Assembly: GCA_003343905.1 (NCBI GenBank)
Contig: QAKI01000070.1
Span: 1-42,450 of the forward strand
Source of the DNA: Subdoligranulum variabile
GTDB taxonomy: Bacteria > Bacillota > Clostridia > Oscillospirales > Ruminococcaceae
Direction of reading: 5' to 3'
Length of the DNA: 42,450 nt
Shown piece by piece: positions 33,995 to 41,796 of this stretch. Every line of letters begins with the position of its first letter. Position 1 is the first letter of the stretch. A program made the translations under genes and the position numbers. A model generated the notes under the pieces. The model was not told where the DNA came from. It made no database searches and saw only the letters and a program-made list of their open reading frames with translations.

Positions 33995-35983
33995 ATGGCA
34001 GAAGAAATCATCACCGAATCCAACCGTGAAACCGCCACCGACCATGCCTACGGCGGCGCGCAGATCCAGGTCCTGGAGGGCCTGGAAGCCGTGCGCAAAC
34101 GCCCCGGTATGTATATCGGCTCCACCGGCCCGTCCGGCCTGCACCATCTGGTGTATGAGATCGTGGACAACTCCATCGACGAAGCCCTGGCCGGGTACTG
34201 CTCCCACATCGAAGTCACCATCAAGCCCGGCAACGTCATCGAAGTGTCGGACAACGGCCGCGGCATCCCCGTGGACATCCAGCCCAAGCTGGGCATCCCG
34301 GCCGTGACCGTCGTGTACACCGTGCTGCACGCGGGCGGCAAGTTCGGCGGCGAGGACTCCGGCTACAAGGTCGCGGGCGGCCTGCACGGCGTCGGCGCGT
34401 CGGTCGTCAACGCATTGTCCGAGTGGCTCGTGGTCCGCGTGCGCCGCGACGGCGCCGAGTATGAACAGAGCTTCAAGCGCGGCAAGCCCGACGGCGATCT
34501 GAAAAAGATCGGCACGGCGGCGTCTACCGGCACCACCGTCACCTTCAAGCCGGACCCCGAAATGTTCCAGGAAACCACGCTCTACCGCTATGAAACGCTG
34601 CTCAAGCGCCTGCGGGAAGAAGCCTTCCTGAACGGCGGCGTGCGCATCACGCTGACCGACGAGCGCCCCGAATCCGACCGCCCCGCCGACGAGCAGGGCG
34701 CCGAGAACGACGCCCGCACCGAGACCATGTGCTATGAGGGCGGCATCCGTTCTTTCGTCAGCTACCTGTGCGAGCGGCGGGACCTCACGCCGCTGACCCC
34801 GCAGGTCATGTATATGAAGGGCGAAGCCCAGGGCGCCGTGGCCGAAGTGGCGCTGCAATACTACGACAACAGCTACAACGAGCTGCTGCTGAGCTTTGCC
34901 AACAACGTGCATACGCCGGAGGGCGGCACCCACGAGGAAGGCTTCAAGCTGGCGCTGACCCGCGTGCTGAACGAGTACGGCCGCGCCAAGGGCATTTTGA
35001 AAGAAAAGGACGAGAACCTGTCCGGCCCCGACGCGCGCGAGGGCATCATCGCGGTCATCAGCGTCAAATTGCAGGAAGCCCAGTTTGAAGGGCAGACCAA
35101 GGCGAAGCTGGGCAACACCTATATCAAGGGGCTTGTCAGCAACGTGGTCTACAAGGCCCTGACCGAATATTTTGAGGAGAACCCCGCCGCCGCCAAGGCC
35201 ATTCTGGAAAAGGCCACCCAGGCGGCCCGCGCCCGCGCCGCCGCCAAAAAGGCCCGCGAACTGGTGCGCCGCAAGAGCGCGCTGGAATCCAACCGCATGC
35301 CCGGCAAACTGGCCGACTGCCACGAGAAAGACCCCACCAAGACAGAACTGTTCATCGTGGAGGGCGATTCCGCCGGCGGCTCGGCCAAGATGGGCCGGGA
35401 CTCGAACATCCAGGCGATCCTGCCGCTGTGGGGCAAGATGCTCAACGTCGAGAAAGCCCGCGCCGACCGCATCTACGGCAACGACAAGCTGATGCCGGTG
35501 GTCACGGCGCTGGGCACCGGCATCGGGGACGAGTTCGATATCTCCAAGGTGCGCTACCATAAAATCTTTATCATGGCCGATGCCGACGTGGACGGCAGCC
35601 ATATCTGCACGCTGATGCTGACCTTCTTCTTCCGCTATATGCGGCCGCTGATCGAGCACGGCTATGTGTATGTGGCGCAGCCGCCGCTGTTCAAACTGCA
35701 AAAGGGCCAGACCGTCAAATACGCCTACGACGACGACGAAATGAAGCTGCTTTCGGCCGAGATGCCGGGCGCGAAGATCAGCCGGTATAAAGGTCTGGGC
35801 GAAATGAACCCCGACCAGTTGTGGGAGACCACGATGAACCCGGATAACCGCGTGATCGTGCAGATCAAGATCGAGGACGCCGAGCGCGCGGACGAAGCGT
35901 TCAGCATCCTGATGGGCGAGCAGGTCGAGCCGCGCCGCCAGTTCATCGTCAAGAACGCCAAGTTCGCCAATCTGGACGTGTAA
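33995..35983 (+). CDS. gyrB: DNA gyrase subunit B
   Basis: The 662-aa protein supplies ATPase and part of the DNA cleavage site of gyrase. GHKL motifs are EIVDNSIDEA, DNGRGIPVD and GLHGVGASVVNALS; the TOPRIM domain shows FIVEGDSAGGSAKMGRD and MADADVDGSHI, and the tail ends KNAKFANLDV. ATG 33995 was chosen with GAGGAAAG 7 nt upstream. A short acidic insert (RPESDRPADEQGAENDARTE) interrupts the transducer region. gyrA lies 1.2 kb downstream, separated by repeats and the RAYT gene. Confidence 0.98.
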   Translation: MAEEIITESNRETATDHAYGGAQIQVLEGLEAVRKRPGMYIGSTGPSGLHHLVYEIVDNSIDEALAGYCSHIEVTIKPGNVIEVSDNGRGIPVDIQPKLGIPAVTVVYTVLHAGGKFGGEDSGYKVAGGLHGVGASVVNALSEWLVVRVRRDGAEYEQSFKRGKPDGDLKKIGTAASTGTTVTFKPDPEMFQETTLYRYETLLKRLREEAFLNGGVRITLTDERPESDRPADEQGAENDARTETMCYEGGIRSFVSYLCERRDLTPLTPQVMYMKGEAQGAVAEVALQYYDNSYNELLLSFANNVHTPEGGTHEEGFKLALTRVLNEYGRAKGILKEKDENLSGPDAREGIIAVISVKLQEAQFEGQTKAKLGNTYIKGLVSNVVYKALTEYFEENPAAAKAILEKATQAARARAAAKKARELVRRKSALESNRMPGKLADCHEKDPTKTELFIVEGDSAGGSAKMGRDSNIQAILPLWGKMLNVEKARADRIYGNDKLMPVVTALGTGIGDEFDISKVRYHKIFIMADADVDGSHICTLMLTFFFRYMRPLIEHGYVYVAQPPLFKLQKGQTVKYAYDDDEMKLLSAEMPGAKISRYKGLGEMNPDQLWETTMNPDNRVIVQIKIEDAERADEAFSILMGEQVEPRRQFIVKNAKFANLDV

Positions 35984-36292
35984 GGGGCGGTCAACGGGGG
36001 CAACAGTCCCGCACGGCAATTGCCTAACGGGCCTGTTTCCCCCATTTGGATCCCCCTTCGACAAAATTTTGCCCAAAACCGCGCACTCGGCCTTTGGCCT
36101 CGCACACAATTTTGGGCAAAATTTCCCTGTCGGTGTCGCCGTCGTCGGCGCATGTCCGCCGACGGCGACGGTTTTCAAAGAAATTCCCGATACGAAAACA
36201 TATTTGGAATTTCTTTGCGCCGCTTTCTTTGCAAAGAAAGCGGTAAAACCGCCCAATGATTGACCGTTTGCCTGTAGGAAAGGGGTTCCGCC
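35984..36292. repeat. Covarying hairpin (family G, copy B) and M7 between gyrB and the RAYT gene
   Basis: AAATTTTGCCCAAAA (36064-36078) pairs perfectly with TTTTGGGCAAAATTT (36110-36124), with GGCC-ttt-GGCC in the loop. It is the reverse-oriented partner of 26607-26667. A flanking gccgtcgtcggcg..gccgacggc palindrome (about 36133-36170) and an M7 (about 36216-36242) follow, then the ribosome binding site of the transposase. Confidence 0.8.
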
Positions 36293-36853
36293 ATGGAATA
36301 TCCCAAACGGAAACATCCCCGGCTGGCTTCTCTGGATTACAGCGCGCCCAATATCTACTTTCTGACGCTGTGCACACGGGACAGAAACCGCTGCCTTTCC
36401 CGGATCGTAGGGCGGGGTCTTGACCCCGCCGTGCCGCGCCCCCCGGACCACGAACCTTACCTGTCGGCTGCATCCTGCAAACTGGAACTGACGCCCTGGG
36501 GTAAAATCGCGGAACAGGACCTGCTGGACCTGCCCCGGCATTTTGATGGCGTGACGATCCTGCAATACGTCATCATGCCGGATCATATCCATATTCTTTT
36601 ACAGTTGGATGCTGCCGGATGGGCGGCGGGGTCAAGACCCCGCCCTACAAAGCCCCCGAACCGGGAGCGACCCCGTCCGGCGGTCCCCACCATGATCGGG
36701 CAATATAAATCGGGCGTCAGCCGCCGGTGCGGCCATGCCCTGTGGCAGAATTCCTACTATGACCATGTGGTGCGCAACGAAGCAGAATTGCTGGAGATCC
36801 GGCGTTATATCGAAAACAATCCCCTGCAATGGCTGCTGGACGGCAAGGCGTAG
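36293..36853 (+). CDS. REP-associated tyrosine transposase (RAYT, Y1 HUH family)
   Basis: The 186-aa protein is a single-domain Y1 transposase like TnpA_REP, which cuts and joins single-stranded DNA at REP hairpins. The first strand is NIYFLTLCTRDR, the HUH motif is MPDHIHILLQL (H98, H100), and the C-terminal helix RRYIENNPLQW carries the expected catalytic Tyr (Y172) with Asn four residues on (N176), as in the YxxxQ/N metal site. WQNSYYDHVVRNE is also family-typical. Two REP-A copies lie in frame inside the gene, encoding VGRGLDPAV (about 39-47) and WAAGSRPRPT (about 110-119), both in loops. ATG 36293 has AGGAAAGGGG upstream. It is a lone transposase gene without IS ends. Confidence 0.88.
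   Translation: MEYPKRKHPRLASLDYSAPNIYFLTLCTRDRNRCLSRIVGRGLDPAVPRPPDHEPYLSAASCKLELTPWGKIAEQDLLDLPRHFDGVTILQYVIMPDHIHILLQLDAAGWAAGSRPRPTKPPNRERPRPAVPTMIGQYKSGVSRRCGHALWQNSYYDHVVRNEAELLEIRRYIENNPLQWLLDGKA
36407..36431 (+). repeat. REP-A palindrome inside the RAYT gene, forward
   Basis: GTAG followed by the GGCGGGGTC-tt-GACCCCGCC core and G, 25 nt, identical to the intergenic copies at 36869 and 37030 over the palindrome. The frame of the transposase is kept. Confidence 0.9.
36624..36648 (-). repeat. REP-A palindrome inside the RAYT gene, reverse
   Basis: The reverse complement of the 36407-36431 copy (core ending CCCTAC at 36648). The two in-gene copies are inverted relative to each other, 193 bp between them, and flank the HUH motif coding region. 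Confidence 0.9.
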
Positions 36854-36868
36854 ACCTTCCGTCGCCCT

Positions 36869-37108
36869 GTAGGGCGGGGTCTTGACCCCGCCGCAGGCCC
36901 GCACCGCGGCATGGCATTCCCGGTTTGCCTGCACGGTCCCACCGGTTTGTAGGGCGGGGTCTTGACCCCGCCGTGGAACCGCACCGCGACCGCAACGTTC
37001 CCGGTTTGCCTGCACGGTCCCACCGGTTTGTAGGGCGGGGTCTTGACCCCGCCGCAGGCCCGCACCGCGACCGCACTGTTCCCGGTCTGCCTGCCCACCC
37101 CCCAACCG
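36869..37108 (+). repeat. Three tandem ~80-bp REP-A units after the RAYT gene
   Basis: Units start at 36869, 36949 and 37030, each with a REP-A palindrome followed by gcaccgcg, ttcccggttTGCCTGC and cggtcccaccggttt (the third ends differently). Steps are 80 and 81 bp. The first begins 16 nt after the transposase stop. Confidence 0.9.
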
Positions 37109-37111
37109 CTG

Positions 37112-37180
37112 TTTCGAGCGGGCCGCAGGCCCGCGATCCACCAAATTTATTATCTTTTATCTCTTATCTATTATCTTTCT
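37112..37180 (+). repeat. C module directly upstream of gyrA
   Basis: GC hairpin GCGGGCC-gca-GGCCCGC, ATCCACC, then TNTTATC heptamers ending about 16 nt before the gyrA start; AAGGTGG of the ribosome binding site follows immediately. Confidence 0.82.
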
Positions 37181-37196
37181 TAAGGTGGTACACTGA

Positions 37197-39764
37197 ATGG
37201 AAGAAAACATCATCATGGTGCCGGGTTCCGGCACGAAGGTCATCGAACGCGACGTTAAAAAAGAGATCGAAGCCGCGTTCCTCGATTACTCCATGTCGGT
37301 CATCGTCTCCCGCGCGCTGCCCGATGTGCGCGACGGCCTTAAACCCGTCCACCGCCGCATCCTCTACACCATGCACGAGCGCGGCAACGACCCCCAGCAC
37401 CCCTACCGCAAATCCGCCGATACCGTCGGCGCCGTGCTGGGTTCCTATCACCCCCACGGCGACGCCTCGGTCTATGACGCCATGGTGCGTCTGGCGCAGG
37501 ATTTCAGCCTGCGCTACCCCCTCGTGGACGGCCAGGGCAACTTCGGTTCCGTGGACGGCGACCCCCCGGCCGCTTACCGTTACACCGAAGCCCGTATGTC
37601 CAAGATCGCCTGCGAGATGCTCACCGACATCGAGAAGGAGACCATCGACTGGGACCCCAACTTCGACGAGACCAAAAAGGAACCCCACGTGCTGCCCAGC
37701 CGCTTCCCCAACCTGCTGGTGAACGGCAGCCAGGGCATCGCCGTCGGCATGGCCACCAACATCCCGCCCCATAACCTGCGGGAAGTGGTCGCCGGCATGA
37801 CCGCCCTCATCGACGACCCCGACATCGACCTCGCCGGCCTGATGGAATACATCAAAGGCCCCGACTTCCCCACCGGCGGCATCATCATGGGCCGGTCCGG
37901 CATCCGGGCCGCCTACGCCACCGGCCGCGGCAAGATCACCCTGCGCGGCCGCGCCGAGATCGTCGAAAAGAAAAACGGCCGGTTCGAGATCCTCATCACC
38001 GAGATCCCCTACATGGTCAACAAGACCCGCCTGATCGAGTCCATCGCGGACCTCGTCAAGGACAAGCGCATCGAGGGCATCTCGGACCTCAACGACGAAT
38101 CTTCCAGCCGCACCGGCATGAAGATCGTCATCGAGATCAAGAAGGACGCCAACCCCCAGGTGGTTCTCAACCAGCTTTACCGCTACACCCAGCTGCAGGA
38201 CACCGTGGGCGTCATCATGCTGGCGCTGGACGACGGCGTGCCCCGCATCATGAGCCTGAAAACCGTGATGGAACGGTATATCGACTTCCAGATGGAAGTC
38301 ATCCGCCGCCGCACGGCCCACGATCTGAAAAAGGCGCAGGAGCGCGAACACATCCTCGAAGGCCTGCGCAAGGCCGTGGACATCGTGGACGAGATCATCG
38401 CCACCATCCGCGCCTGCAAGGGCGGCTTCGCCGAAGCCCGCCAGGCCGTCATGGACCGCTTCGACTTCGACGAACCGCAGGCCGACGCCATCGTGAAGTT
38501 GCAGTTGGGCCGTCTGGCCGGTCTTGAAATTTTGAAGATCGAGCAGGAATTGGACGAACTGCGCGCCGCCATCGCGGATTACCAGGACATTCTGGCGAAC
38601 GACGACCATGTGAAGCGCATCGTCAAGACCGACCTGAACGAACTGGCCGACAAGTACGGCGACGAGCGCCGTACCTCCATCGAGGCGGTGTCCGGCGAGG
38701 TGGACATCGAGGACCTGATCCCCGAAGAAACCTGCGTCTTTACGCTGACCCACGAGGGCTATATCAAGCGCACGACGCTGGACACCTACCAGGCGCAGAA
38801 CCGCGGCGGCCGCGGCGTGCAGGGCATGACCCAGAAGGACGACGACTTTACCGAGGAACTGTTCGTGGGTTCCACCCATGACTATATGCTGTTCCTGACC
38901 GACCAGGGCCGCGTGTACCGGCTCAAGGGGTATCAGGTGCCGGAGGGCAGCCGCACGGCCAAGGGCAGCCATATCGTGAACCTGCTGCAGCTGCAGGAGG
39001 GCGAAAAGGTCACCCTGATGCTGCAACAGAGCGCGGGCGCCGACGAGGAAAGCACCTACCTGACGATGATCACGCGGCAGGGGCTGATCAAGCGCACGCC
39101 GCTTTCGCAGTACCGCAACATCCGCAAGATGGGCCTGATCGCCATCGGTCTGAACGAGGGCGACAGCCTGGTGTGGAGCCACCTGACGCAGGGCGACGAT
39201 GAGATCATCGTGGCGACGCACGACGGCGCGGCCATCCATATCCAGGAGGGCGCGGCCCGCGCCATGGGCCGCAGCGGCCACGGCGTGCGGGTCATCAAAC
39301 TGCGCGAAGGCGACTATGTGGTGGGCGCGGGCGTATGCCGTCCGGGCGCCACGGTGCTGACCATCACCGAGGAAGGCAAGGGACGCCGCAGCCGCATCGA
39401 CGATTACCGCATCACGAACCGCGGCGGGCTGGGCATCCGCAACTACGCCAAAGGCGGCGTGGCGGGCATCAAGATCGTCAATGAAACGGACGACCTGATT
39501 CTGATCAGCCAGAACGGCATCCTGATCCGGCTGCATGCGTCGGATATCAATATCCAGAGCCGCTACGGCAGCGGCGTGCGGGTCATGCGCATGACCGAGG
39601 GCGACAAGGTTGCCATGCTGGCGCGCGTGGACCGCGACAACGACGCCGAGACCGCGACCGTGGAACAGGACGCGGGCGACGACGCCGAGCCGACGCCGGA
39701 AGAACTGGCCGCGCTGGAAGCAGCCGAGCGCGCCGACGAGGATACCCTCCCCGACGACGAGTAA
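37197..39764 (+). CDS. gyrA: DNA gyrase subunit A
   Basis: The 855-aa protein is the DNA cleavage/wrapping subunit of gyrase. The winged-helix cleavage domain shows LPDVRDGLKPVHRRILY, SYHPHGDASVYDAMVRLAQDF and the catalytic Tyr in AYRYTEARM (Y129). The C-terminal beta-pinwheel contains the GyrA box as NRGGRGVQGM. The quinolone-resistance-determining region reads GDASVYD, with Ala (A90) at the position of E. coli Ser83 and Asp (D94) kept. AAGGTGG lies 8 nt before ATG 37197. The C-terminus is acidic (AERADEDTLPDDE), usual in the family. Confidence 0.98.
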   Translation: MEENIIMVPGSGTKVIERDVKKEIEAAFLDYSMSVIVSRALPDVRDGLKPVHRRILYTMHERGNDPQHPYRKSADTVGAVLGSYHPHGDASVYDAMVRLAQDFSLRYPLVDGQGNFGSVDGDPPAAYRYTEARMSKIACEMLTDIEKETIDWDPNFDETKKEPHVLPSRFPNLLVNGSQGIAVGMATNIPPHNLREVVAGMTALIDDPDIDLAGLMEYIKGPDFPTGGIIMGRSGIRAAYATGRGKITLRGRAEIVEKKNGRFEILITEIPYMVNKTRLIESIADLVKDKRIEGISDLNDESSSRTGMKIVIEIKKDANPQVVLNQLYRYTQLQDTVGVIMLALDDGVPRIMSLKTVMERYIDFQMEVIRRRTAHDLKKAQEREHILEGLRKAVDIVDEIIATIRACKGGFAEARQAVMDRFDFDEPQADAIVKLQLGRLAGLEILKIEQELDELRAAIADYQDILANDDHVKRIVKTDLNELADKYGDERRTSIEAVSGEVDIEDLIPEETCVFTLTHEGYIKRTTLDTYQAQNRGGRGVQGMTQKDDDFTEELFVGSTHDYMLFLTDQGRVYRLKGYQVPEGSRTAKGSHIVNLLQLQEGEKVTLMLQQSAGADEESTYLTMITRQGLIKRTPLSQYRNIRKMGLIAIGLNEGDSLVWSHLTQGDDEIIVATHDGAAIHIQEGAARAMGRSGHGVRVIKLREGDYVVGAGVCRPGATVLTITEEGKGRRSRIDDYRITNRGGLGIRNYAKGGVAGIKIVNETDDLILISQNGILIRLHASDINIQSRYGSGVRVMRMTEGDKVAMLARVDRDNDAETATVEQDAGDDAEPTPEELAALEAAERADEDTLPDDE

Positions 39765-39775
39765 GACGTGCGTTT

Positions 39776-39889
39776 TGTTCCTTCTTTGCAAAGAAGGAAC
39801 CGAAGAAATTCCAGATAAAAAAGGCATGGGTCTATACCCATGCCTTTTTTGGTTAAACATTCTTTTGGTTCTTTTCTTAGAAAAGAATG
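39776..39889 (+). terminator. Nested palindrome and terminator of gyrA
   Basis: M7 GTTCCTTCTTTG/CAAAGAAGGAAC (39776-39799), terminator GGCATGGGT..ACCCATGCC with A6 and T6 tails (39817-39850; the centre reads ctat rather than gtac), and a second M7 GTTCTTTTC/GAAAAGAAT (about 39867-39889). Confidence 0.9.
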
Positions 39890-39904
39890 ATATTTCGCGT
39901 TGAT

Positions 39905-39977
39905 TTGTAGGGCGGGGTTTTGACCCCGCCGAAAGGCTCCCCTCATAGGGGAGCTGGCCGCGCAGCGGCCTGAGGGG
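39905..39977. repeat. REP-A variant joined to an E hairpin
   Basis: A REP-A palindrome with one changed centre base (gttttgac) starting at 39908 runs directly into GGCTCCCCTcatAGGGGAGC and GGCCGC-gcag-CGGCC. It lies between the gyrA terminator and the end of the minus-strand protease gene. Confidence 0.75.
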
Positions 39978-39987
39978 TCCTGCCCGG

Positions 39988-40875
39988 TTACACTCTACTT
40001 TCCGGGACATTATCCTCCCCCTCCTTTTTCCTTATCAAAACCACAGCCAGCGCGGTAAACACAAGATACGCAAAAATAGAAAAAACCGACGCTTCGATGC
40101 CGAAATCGCCGCCAGAGATCAAAAACGACGTGAGATCGAGAACAAAATTAAAAAGAGAGGTACTGTCCGCCTGGCTTCCGATGTGCAGGATGCCGCCGAT
40201 CATCGCCATGTTCCAGACGCCGTGTACGATGGCGCTGTTCCAGATGGAATGGCTTTCATAGGCGATGAGCGAAAAGAGGATGCCCACGATGCTGCCGGCG
40301 ATCAAAAGCTGGATCGTGCTCACAAAATCCAGTTCGTTCCCGATGATGTGGACCAGCCCGAACAGAACCGACGGCACAAGGACGGCGATGGGAAGATGGA
40401 ACCGTTTTTCCAGACAGCCCATAATAACGCCCCGAAAGACCAGTTCCTCCACGAAGCCCGCCGCCAGACCATAGAAGAAGATCCCGCCGGTAAGTACCGC
40501 GCCGCACTCCGCGGCCGGGAGGGCAAGGACTTCCCAGTGCCCGCCCGCCAGAAGCGCAAGGCCCAGGACCAGAGCGGGCATCAAAAAGGCGGATACCAGC
40601 CAGACCGGCTTGAATTGCGGAGGAAAGGCCCGCAGTTCGGGCAGAGAAACTTTCAGCAGCGCCCGGCACAGGCATTGGATGCCCGCAAAGGCAAATGCCG
40701 CATAAAAAATCCCGGCCAGAATGTTGCAGACAGCCGATGGGACGCCGATATTCAGCGGAAGCGCACTGAGCACAAGCGAGAGCATCTGCGCCGCAACCAA
40801 AACGGCGATAGAAAGCACAATGGCAAAGAACAGTTGCAGCGACGTGATTTTTTTGGGATTTGCTTGGGTGTTCAT
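39988..40875 (-). CDS. CPBP-family intramembrane metalloprotease
   Basis: The 295-aa protein has about eight hydrophobic segments and the three CPBP (CAAX protease/bacteriocin-processing) motifs: FVEELVFRG (EExxxR), FGLVHIIGNE (FxxxH) and SAIVHGVWN (HxxxN). Such proteases act within the membrane; roles include bacteriocin self-immunity and peptide processing, but no partner gene is nearby. ATG 40875 was chosen with AAAGGA 9 nt upstream; the longer open frame covers repeats and the promoter. Its codon usage looks less GC-rich than its neighbours, a possible sign of transfer. Confidence 0.9.
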   Translation of the reverse strand: MNTQANPKKITSLQLFFAIVLSIAVLVAAQMLSLVLSALPLNIGVPSAVCNILAGIFYAAFAFAGIQCLCRALLKVSLPELRAFPPQFKPVWLVSAFLMPALVLGLALLAGGHWEVLALPAAECGAVLTGGIFFYGLAAGFVEELVFRGVIMGCLEKRFHLPIAVLVPSVLFGLVHIIGNELDFVSTIQLLIAGSIVGILFSLIAYESHSIWNSAIVHGVWNMAMIGGILHIGSQADSTSLFNFVLDLTSFLISGGDFGIEASVFSIFAYLVFTALAVVLIRKKEGEDNVPESRV

Positions 40876-40905
40876 TCGGTATCGTCCTTTTGGGTCCAGA
40901 GTATG

Positions 40906-40959
40906 CCCCGCCGTTCGGAGGGGCTTTTTTATTATACCCGGTTTTGATTCTTTCGTCCA
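40906..40959 (-). promoter_or_regulatory. Promoter and leader hairpin of the CPBP protease gene
   Basis: On the minus strand TGGACG (40954-40959), 17 bp, TATAAT (40931-40936). Just downstream, GCCCCTCC-gaac-GGCGGGGC can form a hairpin in the 5' leader; on the plus strand the same stem is followed by T6 and would be a terminator. Confidence 0.6.
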
Positions 40960-40975
40960 CCGCGCGAGGGGAAAA

Positions 40976-41513
40976 CTTGATTTTGCCGTGGGAATGTCCC
41001 GGAGGGGGTTGCGCAGCCGGACAGTACGACCCCTCAGGCCGCTGCGCGGCCCTGGCCGGGTTGCGGTTGGCGCATCATGCTGCGCGCCTTGGCGCGGCGC
41101 TTGCATTCTGCGACCGCTGCCTTGCCGCGAAGCGGCAACGACCGGAGCGATGAGCGAAGGGCGAACCTCTGTAGTTAATCGCCGCAAAGGCGATTATGAC
41201 GCCGGGAAAGACAGTTGGTCTTACCTCATCCGCCGCAGGCGGCGCTCGACTCCGCAGTCCCTAAAGGGGAGCCTTTGACGGGCAGTAGAGTAAAAGCCTC
41301 CCCTCCCAGGGGAGGTGTCTGCCGCAGGCAGACGGAAGGGTTTTGCACCTCCCGCCAGACACCTCCATCCCGCAGGAAAATCCCCCTTTCCGTCGGATAT
41401 AGGGGCGGCCTGTAGGCCGCCCGTGACCCTTTCCTACGCCCAAAACCTTGCGGGCAACAAAAAACACGGCGGGGTCAAGACCCCGCCCTACAAAGTCACG
41501 CAAAATATCGTTC
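40976..41513. repeat. Repeat block: E split by long element F, D, REP-B and REP-A
   Basis: An E module start (about 41031), long element F (about 41050-41262, with AATCGCC-gcaaa-GGCGATT at 41177-41195), E hairpin end, D module (about 41296-41340), REP-B (about 41400-41424) and reverse REP-A (about 41466-41492). No gene seen. Confidence 0.75.
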
Positions 41514-41522
41514 TTTTCTTAT

Positions 41523-41688
41523 CAGGGTACAGCGGAGCCGGATCCCCGGCGCGGTCCTGTTCTGCTGCCGGGCTGCATCCGCCGCGTCACTCGGCCTTGC
41601 CATACATACAGTATGGCAGTGTCCTCCTTCCTTGCGGCTGCGCCCGGCAGCGAGCATTCCCGCACCGTTGCCCAGCCCGCTGCACCCG
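41523..41688 (-). mobile_element. 166-bp terminal-inverted-repeat element inside an M7 palindrome (copy 3)
   Basis: Inverted and nearly identical to 3801-3966 in sequence and exactly the same length (CAGGGTACAGCGG to CCGCTGCACCCG). It is flanked by CGTTCTTTTCTT and GAAAAGAACC, the arms of an M7. Even the adjacent terminator matches, so copies 1 and 3 share about 240 bp. Confidence 0.78.
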
Positions 41689-41713
41689 GAAAAGAACCAA
41701 AAGAATTTTAACC

Positions 41714-41746
41714 AAAAAGGCATGGGTGTACACCCATGCCTTTTTT
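41714..41746. terminator. Bidirectional terminator downstream of uxuA
   Basis: GGCATGGGTGT/ACACCCATGCC stem with A5 and T6 tails, about 50 nt beyond the stop of the minus-strand uxuA part; an M7 (about 41761-41781) lies between. Confidence 0.85.
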
Positions 41747-41796
41747 ATTGGAATTTCTTTGGTCCGCCTTTGCAAAGAAAGGATATTCGCCAAAAC

